Positions 1-9,600 of a stretch of DNA of 64,000 nucleotides are shown here, in pieces. Below the pieces are notes generated by a model, which searched no databases, had not been told where the DNA came from, and saw only the letters and a program-made list of their open reading frames with translations. Both the position numbers and the translations under genes were made by a program. Origin of the DNA: Stenopsyche tienmushanensis (taxonomy: Eukaryota > Arthropoda > Insecta > Trichoptera > Stenopsychidae); contig WACJ01000502.1 of the NCBI GenBank assembly GCA_008973525.1, forward strand, positions 2,356,001 through 2,420,000, written 5' to 3'. Every line of letters starts with the position of its first letter. Within the stretch, counting starts at the first letter, position 1.

Positions 1-447
1 ATGCTCAATTTTTAAATGTAAATAAAACAAGTCAGTAGTTCGTTCTTGACCGTTAACAGACCATCTCTTTATGGACTTGGTCAGCAAGGAGCCTCCATTT
101 GCACCGCCATTTTCGCTGCACTCCGCCTAAAAAAATTCATTATACGCCACTGCCATCCATGACTGTTGTGCTCCGACTTTATCTATCTAATCTTTGCATT
201 TTCATCGCCTCCATCCACTATCCTCATCTGCAGAACATCCCTATCCCTACAAAATCCTGACAATATCCGTAGTTAACTGGCGCCGTTACGAAGAAAACAT
301 AGGGGTGCTTATAGTCAGCAGCCCCCTTTTAACATGTACTTTTGCTATTAAATTAATAATAAAATGAGGATACTAAATCTGCTAATATTATATAATATTT
401 ATATATAATTACAAACTATACTTTTAAACCGTAATTTTTTGTTGCAG
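1..447 (+). other. Probable intron upstream of the ZW10 last exon
   Basis: No open frame with coding character is visible here. The stretch ends in a T-rich tract and TTGCAG at 441-447, which works as a 3' splice site for the exon at 448. I therefore read it as intron sequence of the gene that ends at 663, with the rest of that gene lying left of the window. Confidence 0.5.
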
Positions 448-663
448 AATGATACAGATTATAAAAAGCTTTCAAGACACTTTTCAAGACTGTCCGAAAT
501 TACGTTGCTCTTAAAATGTCCGATGTTCACAATTGCCAATTTATGGCAATCGGAAAACAGCCAACTATCAAAACTATTTTCGTGCGAGGAAATCAAGCAC
601 CTAATAAGAATTATGTTTCCAGGTAGCGTACAAAAGTCAACTGTGCTCAACATGATTCAATAA
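448..663 (+). CDS. Zw10: ZW10-like kinetochore/vesicle-tethering protein, last coding exon (partial)
   Basis: This exon encodes 71 residues and a stop (TAA 661-663). Family knowledge: ZW10 is part of the RZZ complex at kinetochores, which recruits dynein and spindle-checkpoint proteins, and part of the NRZ tether for Golgi-to-ER vesicles. Seen: the reading frame runs HFSRLSEITLLL, a W-containing helix (IANLWQS), then LFSCEEIKHLIRIMFPGS and a short hydrophobic end. This pattern of helix, W, then EE-K-LIR-LF closely resembles the C-terminal helical bundle of ZW10 proteins. The start is set by the TTGCAG acceptor at 441-447; upstream TTG/CTG codons in the same frame belong to the intron. An AATAAA lies 154 bases past the stop. 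No frame breaks. The call rests on motif resemblance only; another Dsl1/RINT-type tether subunit is the main alternative. Confidence 0.7.
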   Translation, partial: NDTDYKKLSRHFSRLSEITLLLKCPMFTIANLWQSENSQLSKLFSCEEIKHLIRIMFPGSVQKSTVLNMIQ

Positions 664-816
664 AAATGAGAAAGTGAATCTGTTATATTTCCATTGAATC
701 GCATGCGCAGTCTATGGTGTGATTTAATGACATTTATCATATACATTTCCTATGTAGTTGTCTCAAATTATCACTTTATGATAGGAAATGTGCTATTTGT
801 ATTGTATGTGCCTGCA

Positions 817-822
817 AATAAA
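817..822 (+). promoter_or_regulatory. AATAAA polyadenylation signal for the ZW10-like gene
   Basis: This is the first canonical AATAAA after the stop at 663, giving a 3' UTR of about 170-180 bases. Confidence 0.55.
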
Positions 823-2035
823 TTGTATATATATATGTTATATTTATTATATTTTTATAAAAACAATACCAAGTCTTGATTTAATGTCCCTTGTTAATTT
901 CTGTACCTGATGAGCAGACAGAGTCTGAGAATTACAATAAAATATGGCAACTTATACTATTACATTGTCTCAATTTACATATCAATAGTGCAGCCACGAA
1001 CAGTCCTCTTCAAGACTGGGATTTCAAAGGGAAAAAGAAGGATTCCATCCATTTTATGTGTATCACCTCCTAGAGAAACGATGAGATCTCAAACATGGGG
1101 GATTTGTAAAGACAGAACAGATATAACCAAGGATAGCTAATATAGGAAATGGTACAAATATTTATGTATTCATCCATTCATTAACATAATAAAATCTGTT
1201 CTTCCTCAAAAGCAACCGATATTATATATATATTTCCTATTGTGAAAACTCCAAATTAATGGCATGGATACCTTTCTTTCGTTATATTCACTTCCTCGAC
1301 ATAATTGTTTTTACATCATTGGTTATCGCGTCTAACAGATTTTGTTCAGCTCTCTATAGCACCATCGACAGCATAAATGCTTTCTTAAGTCACACTCCAC
1401 CGATTCTATGATCTCATGTGCGCTCCGTTATAATGTGTTCGACAAACCGAAACCATCATGCAAGGCTGTCACTTCAAATACAAGTTCATTAAAATAGTCT
1501 TTTATTCCAATACGTTCCAGATTTATATTCATATATCCGAGATTTTGATTTGAATCCGAAGCAAATGATTGGATACATGCTTCAAAAACAGGTGAACAGC
1601 ATTTTTATATAATCCGCCGCAAACAGTCCCCTGCAGAATTCAATATCCATTCATAGGAAGGAATTAGATCCATTTCGTCTGTATCATATATTCATCTCCT
1701 TGTTTGCTCAATATTGAAGATAGCATGACCTCTGAGCATCATGTAGAACGCTCACCCAGTGGGTCATTTGGTTGAACATAACGAAGAGCACTTTCACAAC
1801 TGTCTCAAAAATAGTGTAAAACTGCTTAACGTGACCTTGTTGATTTTATTGGAAAGGACTTTCTGCAGTATAAAGGTTCCGGTTTCCCTTTCCTTGGAGT
1901 GTTTCCTTGTCAACGTGCAACTTTCCCAAGCGAATTTGAGGCTTATTGGTTTCTGATATGCGATATAGAAGACAACAACCGCTACGCGTATCAATTGCTT
2001 GTATACATTAACCACCTAAGATGTGTTAATATTTT
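823..2035. other. Intergenic stretch; one short antisense SINE-tail copy
   Basis: I see no gene. At about 1600-1705 the minus strand matches the 3' part of the SINE at 29252-29713: the shared blocks include GATACAGACGA, a TGGATATTGAA block and CTGCAG. The rest is AT-rich sequence with scattered stop codons. Confidence 0.45.
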
Positions 2036-2039
2036 TTAA

Positions 2040-2845
2040 ATAATTGATGCATTGATTGATCTATAAATTCTTTCTTTTCATTTCCTCATGACTGAGGATC
2101 GTGACTATGACTATGTAGATTTTATCTGTTTCTGAACCACGCCCTTCCAGCTATCCCTGTTTTCCGCCGTCTGCAGGGCTATAGTGAAGGTTGAGTCGAT
2201 TGCCTCCTTCATTTGGTTGCTTCATCTTTGTGTTGATCATCCTCTTCCTCTCTTCCCTGACACACTGCCCACCATCCTTAGTTTTTCTAATCTCAAGTTA
2301 CTATTTTTTTCTCCTCCTATGGAGATCCCTCCTTCCCGGCCATCTAGTGCATGTCTCATTATATATTCCCCGTATATATTAACAGCTTAACGGCCGCGGA
2401 CTCGTATTTGAGTCTTTGAAAAACTTTGGTTGCTGTCCGTGGACTCTTATATACGTCTACGTCATACATTCCATTCTATTGAAAAACTATTGGGTTACTA
2501 AAATACCTCAAGTGGTTTACGAAATATAGTGAATTTAGTGAAATGGTAGTTTTTTTGCTTTTCTTTCTGCAAAATCGCCAAAATCGGCAAAATTTTTTTA
2601 AAAAACATGCGGTCGTTAAGCTGTTAAAAAGCAGTGGAGACAGAATACAACCCTGTCTTAAATCTTTCTGTTTTAAACCACTCGCTGGCCACTCTCACGG
2701 CTTTTGTGTTATCCAAGAAACAAAGCATCATGGGAACATTAAACTCTCAGGATTTTTCGATAAGCATTCTGATATTCAAGATCTGTTCCCAGGTTCCTCA
2801 TCCTTTCATAAATCCTGCCTGTTCTTGATCTATGATCTATGAATA
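2040..2845 (-). mobile_element. Decayed non-LTR (RTE-type) LINE fragments
   Basis: Read on the minus strand, 2845-2640 gives a broken reverse transcriptase segment (EQAGF-like start, then MLCFLDNTKA, the position of the usual F-D-x-x-K-A-F-D catalytic block, then a degraded G-x-x-Q-G-C-x-L-S-P block). After a gap of about 250 bases, 2400-2085 gives the usual LINE C-terminal block: an R-G-R-P-x-x-R-W-like stretch, EAIDSTFTIALQTAENRDSW and a W-K-x-V-V-x-x-Q tail. Frameshifts and stops interrupt every part. Assignment to the RTE group is by resemblance; only the LINE nature is secure. It lies between the ZW10-like gene and the repeat-protein gene and is antisense to both. Confidence 0.6.
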
Positions 2846-3397
2846 GTCACGTGATAAAGCTATCGAATACACAACTCAAATTTATTAGATATAAATCTAT
2901 ATCTTACAGTTAATAAAGACATTTATATGATATTTTATTGTATGTATGTAAATATTTGCTACAATTATTTTACGACCGATGTTAAAGATAAAAACCAAAA
3001 AGCTTACATAATGAATTGTTGTTGTTATTTATTGTAACACTTTACGGTGTGATGATTTAAACGATACGAGCTGAAAAGCCCAATTCAGAAATCAAGCCAC
3101 ATTGCGTAACATTCTTAATTTATGACGATCATAATTATTTATAATTGCTATTAAAAGCCGCCAAGGTGTAGAGTGATCTTAGTGAAACCGATTATAGGCA
3201 CTCGTTTCAATTGCATTATTGTTTATATGCAGAAAAGTGAAATAATCACTAGGTATGATTTTGTATCGCACTAGTTTTGGTGCATTGATGCAGCCAATGT
3301 TTATAGTGCACGTCTGTGTCTATCACAGCGTGAGCAGAGAAAGTAGTTGCATGTAAATTTTAATAGCCGTTATGAATTACTTAATGAACATCTATGC

Positions 3398-3404
3398 TAT
3401 AAAA
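3398..3404 (+). promoter_or_regulatory. TATA box of the VPYPV-repeat protein gene
   Basis: TATAAAA lies about 30 bases before a plausible start region (TCCATTG near 3429-3435) and about 65 bases before the start codon at 3469. A strong TATA box fits a tissue-restricted, strongly transcribed insect structural gene. Confidence 0.55.
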
Positions 3405-3468
3405 GAGTGTTACTGAGGTAACATGCTATCCATTGTTTCTCGGATCGGGACAAGAGTAGTATGAAAAT

Positions 3469-5163
3469 ATGAAACCTTCGGTGGGTATTTGATTATTTAC
3501 AGTGATAACGGTTTTATTAAAAAAACAGTGATGTTAAACAGTGATAGTGATATGTAATAAATGACAATAGCGAGTGTATTAAGTGTTATAGATCAAAAAT
3601 TAATTTACACGAATATTTGCTTAAATAAAATATTTATTTCTTCCGCAGGTGACTATTCTGGTAATATTATCAACGCTAGTTGTTAACCCAAAGGTATCGG
3701 CATATTATGAAACGCATTTGGATCAGATAGCAGAAGAAGCTAACCAGCAAGACTATAGTGTTCGAGTGAAGCCGCCTGCTAATCGTTTCAAGCAGAACAA
3801 TGACGAAGCAAAGAGTTTAACAAAGTATGGAGAACGCACACACAAGAAAAAATATATTAATAACGATCCTCAAATACCAAAATTACATTATATACGCCAA
3901 ACTAACAAATTTAAGGCTTTCACCCCACCTGTCCTAGTAGAAAAATCTAGAGAACGTATTTTTTCACCTACGAACCATCAACAGACTGACCAGTACCGAG
4001 TAACAGCTGCCAGTATTCGAGTACACCCAGACAGTTATCTTACAAACGATGATTACTATGGCTGGATGCCAGTCGCACCTAAGTTTTCATCTGATCATTT
4101 TATTTTGCCTCGACAAGTGACTCAACCGACGAGACAGTATACATTAAATCCCATCCATCCTCAAAGACAATTAGGATACCATTTCAATTACTATCCACAT
4201 TATGCATCATTAATACAACGGAAACATAACAATGAGCTTGCTCTGAAAAAATACAATTATTTTGCTTTCAGCGACAGTGCATTGCAACAAAGCGCTGGAT
4301 CAAGAAACTCAAAAGAACTGGACACGTCTGAAACTCGTCATGTAGAATACAAAACAAAGATCAAGCATCATCATCATCATCACCATCATAAGTATGTCAA
4401 AACCGTAGTCAAAAAAGTTCCCGTTGAAGTTCCCGTGAAAGTCTATGTACCCAAACCGTACCCTGTTGAAAAAAAAGTACCTTATCCAGTTGAAAAAATT
4501 GTCCACAAAGTCGTAGAAAAAAAAGTACCTTATCCAGTTGAAAAAAAAGTACCGTATCCAGTGGAAGTAAAAGTCCCACATCCCTACCCGGTGAAGGTGA
4601 TAGAAAAGGAATACGTTCCACAACCCTATCCTGTAATAAAACACGTACCAATTATAAAACATGTAGAAGTTAAGGTTCCAGTACCCAAACCAGTACCTTA
4701 TATAGTTGAAAAGAAAGTACCTTATCCAGTCGAAGTCAAAGTACCGTATCCAGTAGAGAAAAAAGTCCCATATCCTGTCGAAGTAGAAAAACAGGTACCC
4801 GTCCCTGTAAAAGTCTACGTACCGAAACCTTATCCGGTAGAGAAAAAAGTACCCTATCCGGTAGAAGTGAAAGTTAAAGAACCGTATCCAGTAATCCAAA
4901 AAGTCCACGTCCCCGTGAAGGTTTACGTGGACAAACCGTATCCGGTGCCGGTGCCAAAGCCATATCCAGTAGAAGTAGAAAAGAAAGTACCCTACCCGGT
5001 GGAAGTCGAGAAGAAAGTTCCCATCCCCGTGAAAGTATACATCCCGAAGATCTACGCTATAGACAAACCTTATCCCGTTTACATCAAGAACGAAGAGGAA
5101 CATCACCATCGAGAACCCGAACTATCATTCGAGCATTCTGATATTTTCGGCCATTCGCTTTAA
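3469..5163 (+). CDS. Secreted His8/VPYPV-repeat protein (cuticle or matrix type)
   Basis: Two exons: 3469-3480 (only MKPS) and 3649-5163; the intron 3481-3648 has GTGGGT and TTCCGCAG ends. Together they encode 508 residues without a frame break. The start is chosen because the four codons of exon 1 complete a signal peptide: MKPS plus [18 protein letters not shown], with cleavage expected before YYE. The mature protein has a Y/R/H-rich N-terminal half (about residues 23-240), eight consecutive histidines (244-251) and then about 230 residues made of repeated V-P-Y-P-V-E-K-K and [11 protein letters not shown] units. The short HHHR motif near the C-terminus is followed by an acidic tail. Many insect genomes carry proteins of this repeat style, often given misleading automatic names because of the low complexity. 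A secreted cuticular, tracheal or eggshell matrix role is inference; no catalytic domain is visible. An AATAAA follows at 5250. The antisense open frame across the array is a shadow of the repeats. Confidence 0.85.
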
Positions 5164-5249
5164 TACTGTTTATTTATGTTAAATTATTTTTGTTGAAATT
5201 TATCGACAATGTCGAAGTGAACGTTTTATGATATTGTTTATTTTATGGA

Positions 5250-5255
5250 AATAAA
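5250..5255 (+). promoter_or_regulatory. AATAAA polyadenylation signal for the VPYPV-repeat gene
   Basis: Canonical signal 87 bases past the stop, followed by an A run and AT-rich sequence. Confidence 0.7.
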
Positions 5256-6600
5256 ATCTGTGATAAAAAAATTGCATATTTAAAAGATGATCGATGACCA
5301 ATCCCTCCTAATTATATTAAAATAATATTTTTCGACTAGAGAAGAAAGAAACATTCATATATTGATGTAATTATACTTACAGGGTAATTCACTTCTACGT
5401 TGAATATCACTTTCACTAATTTCACATTAACTTGCATGCATTTGTATATACATTTACGCATGAATTACTCTTTTAATACATATGAATACTGCGCATTATA
5501 ATAGATTAAAAACGTATCGTTTAGCCGACTAACTACCCAAACTATACGATGCTTTATTTTTTTAAACAGCGCTGTAAACAACTTCATTTGCACATTTTAT
5601 TAACGAACTGTCATATCAAAATATGGATATTTTTGCTTTTCATATCTGTTTTCGATGAAAGATAATACCTAATATTGTCTTCTTATTCTAAAAGTATAAT
5701 TAAACATATCAAATCTATTAGTTTCAAAGAAAATCTTTGATTTTACCGTGCAAAACTTAGCCAACGACCCCCAAAAATTGCTATTTGACTACAATTGTTT
5801 TCCTATGCATAAATATAGCCCATTCGACGATTCTTAAATATCCTTTAGTATTTAAATAAGTCCAACTTCATTGTTGTAATTTACGTATGTGTAATTTACC
5901 AATGGTGCAATCAGAATGAAATTCATTGTATTAATAAGAATATTATTTTACATCAGATATTTAAAAACCTTTCAGAAAATAGTACTTAATCTGAAACTTT
6001 CTATATCTCACCATGATCTCGTTTATTAAAGATATATTTCAACTAAGCATAGAATTATATTCAATTCAAACACACAACTAGAATTAGACGGAAAGAATAT
6101 AATAACAAAAAAGTTGACCAGATATTATTTTGGGCCAAAAAATATAAGTAATATAAATTTTTATGCAAATTGCATAATTTCAACAATTTAATTTTAAGTT
6201 AAAATAACTGTAAAAAACGATTCTTAAATAAATCTAATTCTATATATAAAAATTAAATATGTTTAGCTTTTGTTTTGATCCATTATTCAAATGTGATTTT
6301 TGCGTAATTTAAATATTCCATCGTTTACAGTTTAATCTATCTTCTATATTTAAATGAATATTTTATATTATTAAAGTATTTTTTTTTGTATATATAATTA
6401 ATGTAATATTAAAATTTTATTTATTTATAATTTTATTAATAACATTCAATCATTAAAATATTTTTAGAGTTGATTAAAATGCACATTATGATCAATTGTC
6501 AGTGATTTTGAATGAAAATAAATTCATTTGTCGTTCTCTACTGTGGTCAAATAATTTTATGAAGATGGCTGTCAAAAGTTGATTTATAGCCAAAAGTGTC
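5256..6600. other. AT-rich intergenic spacer
   Basis: Very AT-rich sequence with no open frame, splice pattern or transposon signature that I recognise. It separates two same-strand genes. Confidence 0.5.
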
Positions 6601-6605
6601 GTAAT

Positions 6606-6611
6606 ATCAGT
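6606..6611 (+). promoter_or_regulatory. Initiator (TCAGTT) of the PDHA gene
   Basis: TCAGTT matches the arthropod initiator and sits about 75 bases before the ATG, inside the only GC-richer patch of the neighbourhood (GTCGGCTGCGACC). No TATA box is seen, as expected for a housekeeping gene. Confidence 0.45.
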
Positions 6612-6680
6612 TGTCGGCTGCGACCTTGCGTGTCCTTAGTGGCTGTCATCGGTTCGTATTAAATAATTCCCTAATTCAAA

Positions 6681-9600
6681 ATGAGTCGCTTGTTGCAACC
6701 TGCTAAACAGCTGGCGACGATCTGCTCCCGAGTCCAGGTAATTGTCGAAAAACGAAATAAATTCGTATGTGAGAAAATACTACCTTCACTTTCACCGACA
6801 CGTCTTTTCTTCGCAGCCCCAGCAGGCAGCGCAGATAATCGCAGTCACGCCGATCAACCGTCGCTTCTTTTCCAGTCCCTCAGAAGCCTCATTTGAAACT
6901 AAGGTTATTTTTATTCAGTAACTAATTTAAAAATATGTATATTTTTTATAGGCAATTTTTTTTTATATTAAGACAAGATCAAATTTTCCATACCGTCAAG
7001 CCTATATTAGTGCATTTATTTTTATTGACTTATAAATAATAAATTCTAATGTATTATTTTCCATGTATTTTGTAGCCCTTCCGTCTGCACAAGTTAGAAT
7101 CCGGACCATCAACAACCGTCAAGGTCACAAAAGATGATGCCCTGCAATATTATCGACAGATGGTCACTATTAGACGAATTGAAACAGCCGCAGGAAACCT
7201 CTATCAAGAGAAAATTATTAGAGGATTTTGCCACTTATATTCAGGTACTCAAGTTCACGCAATAATCTAACTAGAAAAGTATAAGTATAAAACATCTGAT
7301 AAGATAAACAAGATTTTTGCAAGCTCAAGTTTATCTCTACGTATCGATGCAAACCCGTCAATTAAATCTAATTTTAGAAGCAAACAACTTTTCAAAAATA
7401 AAATTTCACACTCCTCATGTTTATAATGCTATCATATACTTGCCACGTCTATAATTTTTTGGTAAATACGGAATTCAAGCGTTGTAACATTTCTGTTTGA
7501 TTTTATTGAATTATATAACTATTTTTGTACTTATTAAATCGAATATGTATCCCACGATTTTGATTTCCACGTCTAATATTTTCCGCAGGCCAAGAAGCCG
7601 TGGCAGTGGGTATGAGGGCTGCCATGCGTCCACAGGACTCCTGTATTTCCGCATACAGAGTTCACGGATGGACTTACCTCATGGGAGTTTCTCCGCTCGG
7701 TGTTTTAGCCGAGCTGACTGGGCGTAAATCTGGTTGCGCTCGCGGCAAAGGCGGCTCTATGCATATGTATGCTAGCAATTTCTACGGCGGAAATGGAATC
7801 GTCGGTGCTCAGGTGCGTCTTTTGAATGTTAATTTTTTAGCATCTGAATTGAATCTCTCTTAAATCGGTCCATTGTTGCTGAGGATTGTGATCTTTTCCG
7901 TTATTGTCTAAGGATGTTTTTGCTGACACACCTACGATATGACTCCTTTTCATTCTTCTCTTATTTCGGCTTTGCAAAGGGCTTTTTTTCTGTGGAAGGG
8001 GATCCTTACATAAGACACCCTGGACTACACTGACTGACTAAACCCCTCACTTGCTCTTCTCTGTCCCCCTGGTATTGTTTATTACATAGCTTCAGAAGGA
8101 CAAGTATTCTAGTATTGGATAGCCGCTTTGCGTCTCTCTCTCTCTCTCTCTCACTGCCTTCTTTGGCACTCATAATTTCTTCCACGTATTTTCGCTAAAT
8201 GTCCCAGTTCTCCTTGCTCACCATCATGCTGTGAACCATATCTTCGACTTTAAGCTCATCTACCCCGAGTGCTTGCTTCAGCATGTTCCTCTGGGCCACC
8301 CAAGCCTCACAATCATCGATGGTGTGTTTCGCGTCGTGGTGGCTTGACAGTGGTGGATGCCTCCTTGCCAATCCGCTTCAAGTACGCCCTGAAGCATCCG
8401 TGCCCCGTCAGTATCTCCATACTTCCGGGCCCTCCACCAGCTTATGACTAAAATAAGTTAGTGGGTCCACCTTCCCTTGCTGGACTGATCCCATCTCTGT
8501 TGCCAGACTTCCCTCAGTTTCTGGTTCTGTACTTCTGTGATTTTTGGGATCTTCAAAGTCCAAGGCTTAACCATAGCGATTTTTCTTATTTCTTCATTGC
8601 ATTGTCCGTCACTAGAGATGAGAGATTTCGAAATGCAGTCAACCCTCCTATAGCATTGAGATAGGGAACACGCTATAGAAAATTAGGTACCCATACAAAA
8701 TTTGTACATGTTTATTTTATTAATAAATGTAATGTTTGACTTGATAATTTGAATAAATAATATTCTATTATAGAATAGAAATAGAAATACAAGCACAGTA
8801 AATAAAGCGCTATGGAACACTGTCCACAACATGTGCGGGCATACTCATTAAAGAGATAAACTCCTGTATATGTTGACTATCATCACTTTGTCTTAGGCTT
8901 GTTTATTTCCAGACCTAATCTGTTGCTTTCGATCCATGTTTTTGGCTATCAACGCTGTATCATCAGCATATCTAAGATTTAAGAGTGTTTTTCCACCTAT
9001 AGCTATTCCTTTGCTCCAATCATACAGTGCAGATGGAGACAGGATGCATCCTCGACAAACTCTTTTTAGACAGCGTATTTGTTGGAGTTTACTCCGTTGA
9101 ATCTTACTGAATCAAATATCAGAACCAAATGCATCATTTATAGGTTCCACTAGGAGTAGGAGTCGCTTTTAAACATAAATATACGAATGATAATGGCGTT
9201 TGTATGGCGCTATACGGAGACGGAGCAGCTAATCAAGGTCAAATCTTTGAAGTCTACAACATGGCCAAATTATGGAATCTACCGTGCATTTTTGTTTGTG
9301 AAAATAATGGATATGGTCAGTATTTAAATTTAAAAAAATGCTTGTTCAATTTTGTAATTTGCATCTTATTAATCGCAATTTGAAATTTATAGGTATGGGT
9401 ACAAGCGCAGAAAGAGCTTCCGCTAGTACATCATATTATACGCGTGGCGATTATGTTCCTGGAATTTGGGTAGATGGTATGGATGTGTTAGCATCTAGGG
9501 AAGCGACGAAGTTTGCAATCGATCATTGCACATCGGGCAAAGGTGAGCCATGTTCTATTAGAGTTTTTAATTATTTAATTTCAAATAAAATTAGTGTGCG

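Noticed and set aside
4309..5109. Long minus-strand open frame (266 codons) opposite the VPYPV array
   Set aside because: It is the mirror of a low-complexity repeat. Its F/Y/R/I-rich translation has no domain, and the plus-strand gene has a signal peptide, splice sites and a polyA signal.
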